Source: JADLHS01 sp964594985 (lineage in GTDB: Bacteria; Verrucomicrobiota; Verrucomicrobiia; Limisphaerales; JADLHS01). Taken from it: DNA of 64,000 nucleotides. The translations under genes and the position numbers were made by a program. The notes below the pieces were generated by a model. That model was not told the origin of the DNA and searched no databases. It worked only from the letters and a program-made list of their open reading frames with translations. The stretch spans positions 124,001-188,000 of the forward strand of contig CAZQNQ010000001.1 in assembly GCA_964594985.1 (NCBI GenBank), written 5' to 3'. Shown here one piece after another: positions 8,056-15,821 of this stretch (its first letter is position 1; the number at the start of each line of letters is the position of its first letter).

Positions 8056-9501
8056 ATGAAATTCATCCACGAAGACTTTTTGCTCCAGACCAAGGCCGCC
8101 CGCCGGCTTTATCACCAGTTCGCCGCGGCCGAGCCGATCCTGGACTACCATAATCATCTCCCGCCCCGCGACATCGCCGAGAACCGCCAGTTCCGCAATC
8201 TGTTCGAAGTCTGGCTCGAGGGCGACCATTACAAATGGCGCGCGATGCGGTCCAACGGCGTCGCGGAAAAGTTCTGCACGGGCGATGCCGAGCCCTTCGC
8301 CAAGTTCCAAGCCTGGGCCGCCACGGTGCCGCATACGTTGCGCAATCCGCTCTACCACTGGACGCATCTGGAACTGAAGCGCTACTTCGGCATTGATGAA
8401 CTGCTCGACGAATCCACCGCCAAGCAGATCTGGAACAAAGCGAACGAACAACTTGCCACGCCCGCGCTCACAACACAGGGCATCCTGAAAAAATTTCACG
8501 TCAACGCGCTCTGCACCACAGATGATCCGACGGATGACCTGCGCTATCACGAAGCCCTCGCTGCCTCCAACTGCGGCACGAAGGTTTATCCGGCATTTCG
8601 CCCCGACAAGGCCCTCATGGTCGATCAGCCGGAAAGTTTCAATGCGTGGCTGGACAAACTGGAGATCGCCAGCAACACCGATATCGCCAGCTTGAGCGAC
8701 CTGCTCAAAGCGCTGAAACTGCGCCACACGTTCTTCCACGAACACGGCTGCCGCCTGTCCGATCACGGCATGAATAATTGCGCGGCGGAGTTCTGCTCCG
8801 ACAAGGTCGCCGCCACCATTTTCAGCAAAGCCCGCAAGGGTCAGGCCGCCTCGACGGAAGAGCTGGCGCAGTTCACCGCCTACATGATGGTGTTCTTCGG
8901 CCACCTCGATCATGAACGGGGCTGGGTGAAGCAGCTTCATCTCGGCGCCTTGCGCAACAACAACACCCGCCTGCTCAAGCAGCTCGGCCCGGACACCGGC
9001 TTTGATTCCATCGGTGATTTTCCGCAGACTCAGACGCTGTCCGCCTATCTCAACCGGCTGGATCAGGACAACTCCCTGCCGAAGACGATCATCTACAATC
9101 TAAACCCGGCGGATAATTACGCGTTTGCCACCATGCTGGGTAATTTTCAGGACGGCACCGTACCCGGCAAATTGCAGCTCGGCTCGGGTTGGTGGTTCCT
9201 GGATCAGAAGGAAGGCATGGAGTGGCAGATGAACGCGCTGTCAAATCTCGGCCTGCTCTCCCGCTTCGTCGGCATGGTCACGGACTCGCGTTCGTTCATG
9301 AGCTATTCGCGCCACGAATATTTCCGCCGCGTGCTGTGCAATCTCATCGGCCGCGATGTCGAGAACGGCGAACTGCCGAACGACGACAGCCTGCTCGGCA
9401 CGATGATCAGCAACATCTGCTACGCGAACGCGCGAAACTATCTGTTGTTGCCCGATCTGAACACCGCCAAGAAGAACGGCAAGCGCGCCATCAGTCACTA
9501 A
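8056..9501 (+). CDS. uxaC: Glucuronate/galacturonate isomerase
   Basis: Uronate isomerase of the amidohydrolase superfamily, converting D-glucuronate to D-fructuronate and D-galacturonate to D-tagaturonate in the cytoplasm. The ATG at 8056 gives 481 residues starting MKFIHEDFLLQTKAARRLYH. The metal-binding motif LDYHNHLPPRDI is at about residues 29-40, and the family motifs TDDPTDDLRYH and FHEHGCRLSDHG follow. WWFLDQKEGMEWQM and MVTDSRSF near the C terminus complete the family pattern. Length is normal. It starts the plus-strand arm of the hexuronate locus; a MITE-like repeat begins right after the stop codon. Confidence 0.93.
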   Translation: MKFIHEDFLLQTKAARRLYHQFAAAEPILDYHNHLPPRDIAENRQFRNLFEVWLEGDHYKWRAMRSNGVAEKFCTGDAEPFAKFQAWAATVPHTLRNPLYHWTHLELKRYFGIDELLDESTAKQIWNKANEQLATPALTTQGILKKFHVNALCTTDDPTDDLRYHEALAASNCGTKVYPAFRPDKALMVDQPESFNAWLDKLEIASNTDIASLSDLLKALKLRHTFFHEHGCRLSDHGMNNCAAEFCSDKVAATIFSKARKGQAASTEELAQFTAYMMVFFGHLDHERGWVKQLHLGALRNNNTRLLKQLGPDTGFDSIGDFPQTQTLSAYLNRLDQDNSLPKTIIYNLNPADNYAFATMLGNFQDGTVPGKLQLGSGWWFLDQKEGMEWQMNALSNLGLLSRFVGMVTDSRSFMSYSRHEYFRRVLCNLIGRDVENGELPNDDSLLGTMISNICYANARNYLLLPDLNTAKKNGKRAISH

Positions 9502-9740
9502 GGCGTGTTTTCAAAATAAATTTGTTTGCTGAGTCGGAGGGACAGCGGGTGGAATGGCTGCTCGCTCGCCCTCACCCCGGCCCTCTCCCCCGGGGAGAGG
9601 GAGAAGGATAGCACCGCCCTTTTGTTTCCGGTTGTTGGACGTGATAAAACCCGCCAACGTCAATCCGTCGAGCCGCAGCGAGCGTGTCCCCCTCTCCCGG
9701 GGGGGAGAGGGCCGGGGTGAGGGCGAGCGTTTCTCCAAAA
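9502..9740. repeat. MITE-like CTCACCCC repeat, copy 1
   Basis: Two inverted blocks, gccctcaccccggccctctc and gagagggccggggtgagggc, flank a core with the words gatagcaccgccctt, taaaacccgccaacgtcaat and agccgcagcgag. The left end is aggcgtgttttcaaaat. The same order recurs at 30738 and about 59873, so core and arms move together. It starts at the base after the uxaC stop codon. Confidence 0.85.
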
Positions 9741-9804
9741 TCAACCAACTGTCCCGGCTGCCGTCATCCACTGCTATCACCCGAGAATCCGGAAACGAAT
9801 CAAC

Positions 9805-9857
9805 CTCCGTCCCAATCTCCGTCCCAATCTCCGTTGCGACCTTCGCGACCTTGGCGT
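9805..9857. repeat. Short tandem and word repeat
   Basis: ctccgtcccaat occurs twice and starts a third time, followed by ttgcgaccttcgcgaccttggcgtgag, a word repeat like those at 15659 and 50690. It lies just beyond the stop codon of the regulator gene. Confidence 0.55.
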
Positions 9858-9894
9858 GAGACGGCTTCCGAATTGTTCCAGCGAGACGCCCGGC

Positions 9895-11040
9895 TCAGTG
9901 GACGAAGCCAAGACGGAATTGCTTCGGCGACATGCCGGTGGCCTGCTTGAACGCGACGCAAAAACTGTTCGCACTCTGGTAGCCGCACATCGTGGCGACG
10001 ACTTCCACCTTGTGATCCGCCTCGGTCAACAGGCGCTTCGCGCGTTCGATGCGGAAGCGCTGCAGCTCCTGCCCCGGCGTGCGTCCGATGTTTTCGATGA
10101 ATGCCTTGTGCAAGCCGCGTCGCGACATCGCCGCCACGCCGACCAGATCCTTCACGCTGATCGGTTCACTCGCATGTTCCCAGATGAAGCGCAGACTGTT
10201 CGCCACGCCTTTGTGATTCACCGCCAGCAGATCGCTGCTCTTGCGCGTGATGATGCTGGCGGCCGGAATGCGGATGGGCTCCTTCGTCGCGCGCCTGCCG
10301 CGCATGAGTGACTCGAGCAACTCCGCCCCGCGATAGCCGAGGGTTTCCAGATTGGTATCCACGCTGGAGATCGGCGTGTGCATCGCATCGGGCGCGAGCA
10401 GATAATTTTCCGCGCCCACGATCGCCACCTGCTCGGGAACGGCCAACCCGGCAATTTCGGCGGCGTCCAAAACCTCCAGGGCTTGTTCGTCGTTTGCCGC
10501 AAAGACCGCCAACGGTTTGGGCAATTGTTTCAACTGCGCGGTGAGCCATTGGCGCTTGCGATTCCATTGCTCGCGGCCGACCCGATATTCGGGCGCGCGA
10601 TACCATGGCAGCCAGGTACATTCGTAACCGGAATCCTTGAGTACCTCGACGAAACCCTGCCCCCGCTCGGCATACGACCAGTTATCCGAATCGCTGTAGT
10701 AGGCGAAGTTGGTGAAGCCGCGCGAGAGAAAGTGTTCCGCCACCATGCCGGCGGCGTGCGTGTGATCTTCCAACACACGCGGAAATTTCAGATGCGGCCG
10801 GCGAAAGCTGAAATCCACCGTGGGCTTCTTGGCGTGTTGCACGAACTCGGCGAGATCATCACCTTCCCCGAGCCAGGCGAGAATGCCATCGCCCTCCCAG
10901 CCCCACGGGATGACCTTCTCGCGCGTGAGGTTGGCGGAAAGGTGCCAGCCGTGTTCCTGGGCAAATTTTTCGATCCCGCGATGCAGCCGGTAGTCGTACC
11001 AGCCCAGCGCGATCAGAACCCGATGTTGATGGTTGGCCAT
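9895..11040 (-). CDS. XylR-like LacI/AraC hybrid transcription regulator
   Basis: A transcription factor with a periplasmic-binding-protein-like sugar sensor at the N terminus and an AraC helix-turn-helix pair at the C terminus, as in XylR. The 381-residue protein starts MANHQHRVLIALGWYDYRLH. Residues about 1-265 form the ligand-binding fold (FAANDEQALEVLDAAEIAGL is a LacI-type core). Residues about 275-381 hold two HTH motifs (ISVKDLVGVAAMSRRGLHKAF and VEVVATMCGYQSANSFCVAF). Its place beside uxaC suggests that it senses a uronate or its product and controls the divergent uxaE/uxaC genes; that role is inferred. Confidence 0.87.
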   Translation of the reverse strand: MANHQHRVLIALGWYDYRLHRGIEKFAQEHGWHLSANLTREKVIPWGWEGDGILAWLGEGDDLAEFVQHAKKPTVDFSFRRPHLKFPRVLEDHTHAAGMVAEHFLSRGFTNFAYYSDSDNWSYAERGQGFVEVLKDSGYECTWLPWYRAPEYRVGREQWNRKRQWLTAQLKQLPKPLAVFAANDEQALEVLDAAEIAGLAVPEQVAIVGAENYLLAPDAMHTPISSVDTNLETLGYRGAELLESLMRGRRATKEPIRIPAASIITRKSSDLLAVNHKGVANSLRFIWEHASEPISVKDLVGVAAMSRRGLHKAFIENIGRTPGQELQRFRIERAKRLLTEADHKVEVVATMCGYQSANSFCVAFKQATGMSPKQFRLGFVH

Positions 11041-11189
11041 GGTTGCAGAATGTCGTTGCGGGCAGCCTAAAGGCGCAACGAAAAAAAACCAACGGGAATC
11101 TCCACGCGGAACGGCATCTCGGTGTAATTAAACGAGGGGCGAGATTTCTCCCCAGTAAAACTTTGCGCTTTGAACCCGTGAACCCACCC

Positions 11190-11273
11190 CTTACCCCTCC
11201 CAGGAGGGGAACAATCCTGCGTGCGCGTCCGGCCCTGCTCCCCTCCTCGGAGGGGCCGGGGGTGGGTCGGTTC
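11190..11273. repeat. Inverted repeat, variant of the CTCACCCC family
   Basis: aacccaccccttacccctcc is answered by ggaggggccgggggtgggt, with an inner pair cctcccaggagggg and cccctcctcggagggg. The sequence is related to, but distinct from, the MITE-like copies. The remainder of 11041-11283 holds no gene I can see. Confidence 0.65.
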
Positions 11274-11283
11274 AGGGGATCTG

Positions 11284-11398
11284 CCGGAGCGCGGCTGTCC
11301 TCGGCCGCAGCACTGACGCCAGCCAGGCGACGAGGCGCGTGATCCGAAAGCGGTGATTGGCAATCCAAGGCGCTGCGGCTGGGACAGCCGCGCTCCGG
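11284..11398. repeat. GGAGCGCGGCTGTCC inverted repeat, copy 1
   Basis: ccggagcgcggctgtcctcg at the left is matched by gggacagccgcgctccgg at the right, with gccgcagca and gcgctgcggc as inner words. The same element is at 45491-45603 and a fragment at 34051. The following 160 bases up to 11558 show no feature. Confidence 0.82.
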
Positions 11399-11558
11399 TC
11401 AAAAGCGCCCCCCAGCTTTCACTCGCCCTTGATCACATCCGCGACATTATCCGCACCCGCCCAGTGCAGTTTTTTCAATCGCAAATGCAAGTGTTCCGGT
11501 TGTTGCCGCGGAAGGGGGGTGATAGGTTAAACCTGTAAGCCTGAATTCTGATTACGCT

Positions 11559-12413
11559 ATGCGCGCACCTATCAATATGCCTATTCGTCCTGTCTTGCCG
11601 TCCACCTCTGTGGCTCGTCCTCAGCGCGTGGTGCGAGCGTTCACCTTGATTGAACTGCTCGTCGTCATCGCGATCATCGCCATTTTGGCGGCGATGCTGT
11701 TGCCCGCCTTGGCCAAGGCCAAAGAGCGGGCCTTGCGAATTAATTGTGTGAGCAATCTCAAGCAGGTGGGTATCGGCATCATGGTCTATGCCTCAGACAA
11801 TAGCGATATTCTGCCCCGGAACAAATTCCGGGACACTAATCCGACTCAATATACCTACGAAGCGGCCCGCCTAGATACTTCTCCATATTCGTTTCACAAC
11901 TTTGGACTCTTGTGGACGAATAAAGTGATTGCCAATGCGAAGCTGTTCTATTGTCCGAGCGGGCAGAAAACCACATCGTCGTGGAGCTATGATCTTTATA
12001 CCCAGACTGGGGATTGGCCTTTTGGCTCCACCGAGACCACGATTCGCACTGGCTACCATTATTTCCCTCAATCACTCACGATGCAAAACATGGGGCCGGG
12101 GCTGTTGTTGCCCGAGGTGAAAACGGATCCGGCAGATGCCTCGTTCCGGACTCCGATAAAGCAATCTCAAGTCAGCCCGGGCAAAACCATGGCCACTGAC
12201 TTGATTCATAATCTTAGCAGTGCCGCGGCTGCTCCGCACCGGGACGGTGGCGTCGCTGGCATCAACGGACTTTTTGGCGATGGCCACGTGACGTGGCAAA
12301 GCGCCAAGAAAAATGCCGCAGCCTTTCTAATCGCTGGTTATCCAGGTGCGGGCAACTTGACGGCCAACGACGGTATCGCCTTCCGCAAGGTGATGAATCT
12401 CTGGATGCCATAA
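11559..12413 (+). CDS. Pseudopilin-like protein with prepilin N-terminal methylation motif
   Basis: A secreted, type IV pilin-like protein of the large Verrucomicrobia/Planctomycetes family whose role is mostly unknown. The N-terminal motif AFTLIELLVVIAIIAILAA starts near residue 28, with the conserved Glu5 after the predicted prepilin peptidase site and a first helix that doubles as a membrane anchor. The C-terminal half has the usual H-x-DG element, here HRDGGVAGINGLFGDGHV. The ATG at 11559 gives 284 residues. The next gene downstream is a large secreted protein only 67 bases away, possibly co-transcribed. Confidence 0.85.
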   Translation: MRAPINMPIRPVLPSTSVARPQRVVRAFTLIELLVVIAIIAILAAMLLPALAKAKERALRINCVSNLKQVGIGIMVYASDNSDILPRNKFRDTNPTQYTYEAARLDTSPYSFHNFGLLWTNKVIANAKLFYCPSGQKTTSSWSYDLYTQTGDWPFGSTETTIRTGYHYFPQSLTMQNMGPGLLLPEVKTDPADASFRTPIKQSQVSPGKTMATDLIHNLSSAAAAPHRDGGVAGINGLFGDGHVTWQSAKKNAAAFLIAGYPGAGNLTANDGIAFRKVMNLWMP

Positions 12414-12480
12414 TATAGTGGCTCACCTGCCAATTTTCATTCTCCCAGCAAACAGTAACATCACCATGTATAACACTACC

Positions 12481-14613
12481 ATGAAAAAGACGTTAAAAAC
12501 CATCTGTCTCGGAGCGATTCTGGCCGGGAGCATCGCCAGTGCTAGCGCTCAGATTGCCTTACCTTGGTATGAGCCGTTTCCGCTCACCTACACCAACGTT
12601 GAAAACGGTGCTTCGGCGGAAACCACTTACTTCCCGCAAGACGGCCCGGATTATCCAGCCGTGCGCATCGGCACGGGAAACACTCTGACCATCTGGTCGC
12701 AAGGCGGAGGCCAAGGCAATGGCAGTCCATTGGTGGTCGGACCAGCCGGCCTTTCCTACACGGGTTTGGGAGATCCAGGGGCGCCACTCACAGCGGGTCT
12801 TTACATGCGGACCAACGGCACTTCAGGGGGACGCTCTCGTGGGGCCGTGTTCCAAAGCCAGAATTCCGGCACGGTCTATGCCTCCTTCTTGATCAGCTTG
12901 GAAACGACACCGACGCTGGACCGACGCTTGTTTGTGATTCTGACGGATGGCATCACCGCCCAGCCGACTGGGGGACCGCTCGGTGTCTGGATTGAAACCG
13001 ATGGCCGCATTTCCATCTCAAAGAGTGTCAACTCCCCGAATACTCCGACCGCGCAACCGGCCATGGTCGCCACTTCCGCCAATCCGCTGAGTGCCGGCAC
13101 CCATCTGATCGTGGTTCGTTACACCTTCAATCCCGGCGCAGATGATGACGAAGTCGCAATGTGGATTGATCCGACCGAAGGTCAATTGGGCGTGCCGGAA
13201 GGCAGCGTCCCGGCCCCGACGCTTTCGGGCATCACGGGCACAGACGGCACCGCCTTGGCCGCTTTTTATGAATTCCATCCCTCGACCGAAATTCCCTTCA
13301 GCTTGATTCTGGACGAAATCCGGGTCGGCTTGAGCTGGGCCGCCGTGACCCCGGCAGGAGCCGTCTGCAACGGAGCCTTCATCAGCACTGATCCTGCGGA
13401 CACAACGGTCATGGAAGGTCTTTCCGCATCATTGACCGCCGTAGCCGGCGGCACCAGTGCAACCTACCAATGGCAAGTCAGCACTGACGGCGGCACCGTC
13501 TGGAATAATGTCAGCGGTGGCCTCAACGCAAACGGACCGACCTATCTCACGCCGCCAAATACTTTGACCACCAGCGGCTACAAATACCGCGTCATCGGCC
13601 ATGTGGCCTGCAATAATTCCTCGGCCACCTCAGTGGTCGCGACCGTGACCGTCACTCCCGCCATCGCTGCTACCAATGGCGTTTACATGGACGACACCTT
13701 CGCGGATTTCCAATATAATAACATCCCGGTTGCCGACAATAACTCGGTCTGGCTCCAAAGTGTCTCCGATACACTCAATGCCGGCTCCGGCGTCCTAGTA
13801 GCAACATCGCAAGCTGGTTCAGTGACCTGGGTGGGATACTTCACTGACGATTCAGTGACCAATCAACCGATTCACTTGGCGGTGGGAAAAGCATTGAAAA
13901 CCACCTTGGTCTTCAAGGGAAACAACATCACCACCAACGGCGGCAACTTCCGCATCGGCCTCTTTGACTATGCCGATGGCGGCACCCGTCCGGTCACTGA
14001 TGGCAGTGGCGTCCAGAATAGCGGTGTCGGCGTGCGGGGCTATATGGTGGCGTTAAACTACGGCACGAACTTTTCCGCCAATCCTTATTCCCTCTATGTG
14101 CGCAATACACTGGTCGCCGATTTGATGGGCACGACCGGTAATTACATCGGTCTGGGCGGTGGCCCAACCGGCTATGCTGGGGCGCCAGCATTCCAAAACG
14201 ACGTGGCTTACACCGCCGTGTTTACCTTCACCCGCACGACAGCCAGTTCCGTCACCTTCGACGTGAACATCAGCGGCGGCGGCACCAACTGGACGCACAG
14301 CCGGGTGGACGATGACTACGCCTATCCACGCTTTGACGCCATCGGCATCCGTTCCGCCGGGGCGGCACTGGCAGCGGATAGTTTTGAAATCTCACGCCTG
14401 CTCGTTGAAGTGGTGACAGGCGCTCCGACACCCGAAGCATTGAACATCTCATCCTCCAGCGGGAACGTGACTCTGTCTTGGAGCAACCCGGCCTTCACCT
14501 TGCAGGCTGCTCCGAACGTCACCGGAACTTACACCAACGTCACTGGTGCGACCAGCCCGTACACCGTGCCCGCCAACGACACGGCGCGGTTCTTCCGACT
14601 GATCTGGCCTTAA
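12481..14613 (+). CDS. Large secreted protein with FFRL C-terminal tail
   Basis: An exported protein of 710 residues with no enzyme motif I recognise. The ATG at 12481 starts a clear signal peptide (MKKTLKTICLGAILAGSIAS followed by ASAQ). The body is rich in Thr, Asn and Gly and looks all-beta: two concanavalin-like lobes with an Ig-like stretch between them (about residues 300-390, with VMEGLSASLTAVAGG). It ends in a short module, LQAAPNVTGTYTNVTGA then ARFFRLIWP, matching the tails of four other proteins here. An upstream ATG at 12418 would place residues ahead of the signal peptide and is unlikely. Perhaps surface-bound or carbohydrate-binding. Confidence 0.75.
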   Translation: MKKTLKTICLGAILAGSIASASAQIALPWYEPFPLTYTNVENGASAETTYFPQDGPDYPAVRIGTGNTLTIWSQGGGQGNGSPLVVGPAGLSYTGLGDPGAPLTAGLYMRTNGTSGGRSRGAVFQSQNSGTVYASFLISLETTPTLDRRLFVILTDGITAQPTGGPLGVWIETDGRISISKSVNSPNTPTAQPAMVATSANPLSAGTHLIVVRYTFNPGADDDEVAMWIDPTEGQLGVPEGSVPAPTLSGITGTDGTALAAFYEFHPSTEIPFSLILDEIRVGLSWAAVTPAGAVCNGAFISTDPADTTVMEGLSASLTAVAGGTSATYQWQVSTDGGTVWNNVSGGLNANGPTYLTPPNTLTTSGYKYRVIGHVACNNSSATSVVATVTVTPAIAATNGVYMDDTFADFQYNNIPVADNNSVWLQSVSDTLNAGSGVLVATSQAGSVTWVGYFTDDSVTNQPIHLAVGKALKTTLVFKGNNITTNGGNFRIGLFDYADGGTRPVTDGSGVQNSGVGVRGYMVALNYGTNFSANPYSLYVRNTLVADLMGTTGNYIGLGGGPTGYAGAPAFQNDVAYTAVFTFTRTTASSVTFDVNISGGGTNWTHSRVDDDYAYPRFDAIGIRSAGAALAADSFEISRLLVEVVTGAPTPEALNISSSSGNVTLSWSNPAFTLQAAPNVTGTYTNVTGATSPYTVPANDTARFFRLIWP

Positions 14614-14636
14614 CCAATCGGTCCAGTTTGATTCAA

Positions 14637-14666
14637 CAGCCGGGAAGCAATTCCCGGCTGTTTTTA
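14637..14666 (+). terminator. Rho-independent terminator of the secreted-protein gene
   Basis: cagccgggaa pairs with ttcccggctg across a gcaa loop and is followed by tttttatt on the plus strand. It lies 24 bases after the stop codon and abuts the 3' end of the convergent GH28 remnant. Confidence 0.88.
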
Positions 14667-15470
14667 TTATTGGTTCAAGCCTGAACAATTCACGATCTCC
14701 ACCCGCGCCGTGTTGGTGATTGTCACGGGATTCTTCACCGGCTGAAAGTCGCAGTTCTCGATCCGCACATCGGTCACGAGTTTTTCCGGCGAGAAGCCCT
14801 GCACAAAGATCGCCCCCTTGGTCAGGGTTTCAAACTTGGAATCGCGGATATCAATGTTCCGCACGGCCGGGTCGGTGTCGCCGTCCTTGGTGATGCCCGC
14901 GCCGTAACGTTTGGTGATGTGGGTGCCATACTTGGCCGGCTTCACCACGCAGTTGCGCAGGTAGATGTTCTCGATGTAGTCGCCGCGCGCGGGGTTGGTC
15001 TTGAACCGCATCGCCATGTTGAGGTCCGGGCTGTCGAAGTGACAATTCTCGGCGAACACGTTGCGGATACCGCCCGCCGTTTCGCTGCCCATCGTCACGC
15101 CGCCGTGGCCTTTTTTGAAAATGCAGTTGCGGATGACCACGTTTTCGCACGGGATGTTCACCCGCCGCCCGTCCTCATCGCGACCCGATTTCACCGCGAT
15201 GCAATCATCGCCGTCGTTGAAAACACAATCCTCGATGAGCACGTCCGTGCAGGAATCCGGATCGCAACCGTCAGTGTTCGGGCCGGTCGTATCCACCGTG
15301 ACGCCGCGAATGGTCACATTCGTGCAATAGACCGGGTTCAACGTCCACATCGGCGAATTGATCACCCGCACGCCTTCGATCAAAACATTTTTGCAGCGCA
15401 CGGGCTGGATGAAGTTGGGCCGCAGCTTGTGGCCTTCGCCAAACACGCGCTCTGAAACCGACAAACAGGG
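14667..15470 (-). pseudogene. 5'-truncated polygalacturonase-like (GH28) gene
   Basis: The C-terminal two thirds of a GH28 right-handed beta-helix enzyme, a family that cleaves pectin. All four GH28 catalytic motifs are present in order: NTDG, DGDD, GHGG and RFKT. Recognisable homology begins with ERVFGEGHKLRPNF. The signal peptide and N-terminal part are absent; upstream the frame runs into the palindromic repeat at 15481 and further into word repeats. The open frame extends to 15599, but those extra residues are translated repeat. I therefore read it as a remnant. Its substrate class fits the nearby uronate pathway. Confidence 0.75.
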
Positions 15471-15480
15471 ATTCCCCCTC

Positions 15481-15634
15481 AGAGCCGGTTTGAAAACTCC
15501 GCGCCGGAAACCCGGAGCAAGGATGCTCCGGGCACCCGCTGGCCGGATGCCCGCGCTACGACGTAACGCAGGCATCCTGCCTGCGGGTTCGGGCGGCATC
15601 CCTGCCGCCAGCTCCGGGTTGTCACACCGGCTCT
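15481..15634. repeat. MITE-like GGATGC-hairpin repeat, copy 3
   Basis: Near-identical to the element at 2821-2973, with inverted ends agagccggtttgaaaac and gttgtcacaccggctct and the same internal hairpins (ggagcaaggatgctcc, gcaggcatcctgcctgc, ggcggcatccctgccgcc). It sits about 25 bases beyond the point where the GH28 homology stops, so it marks the truncation. Confidence 0.87.
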
Positions 15635-15658
15635 CAGCCGGAACGATGCAGTGGGATA

Positions 15659-15789
15659 CTCACGCAGAGGACGTGAAGGGCGCGAAGGCAAATCCCGACT
15701 TGATCTTGTTGGGGTCCAGAACGTCGCCCCGTTCGGGCTGTTGCTCGGCACCATGAAAATTCCCAGCCCCTTTGCGCTCTTTGCGTGAG
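15659..15789. repeat. Inverted word repeat (CTCACGCAGAGG / CTTTGCGTGAG type)
   Basis: ctcacgcagaggacgtgaag and gggcgcgaaggcaaa on the left are answered by cctttgcgctctttgcgtgag on the right. The centre is unrelated single-copy sequence. The same words occur at 50690-50762. Confidence 0.65.
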
Positions 15790-15821
15790 CCGTTCCCCAT
15801 TTCATCTGAATCGTTCCGGCA

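Noticed and set aside
7756..8940. 394-codon minus-strand frame opposite uxaC
   Set aside because: Antisense of uxaC; no domain.
9502..9740. Insertion sequence
   Set aside because: No transposase frame in any copy; the element is non-coding and only MITE-like.
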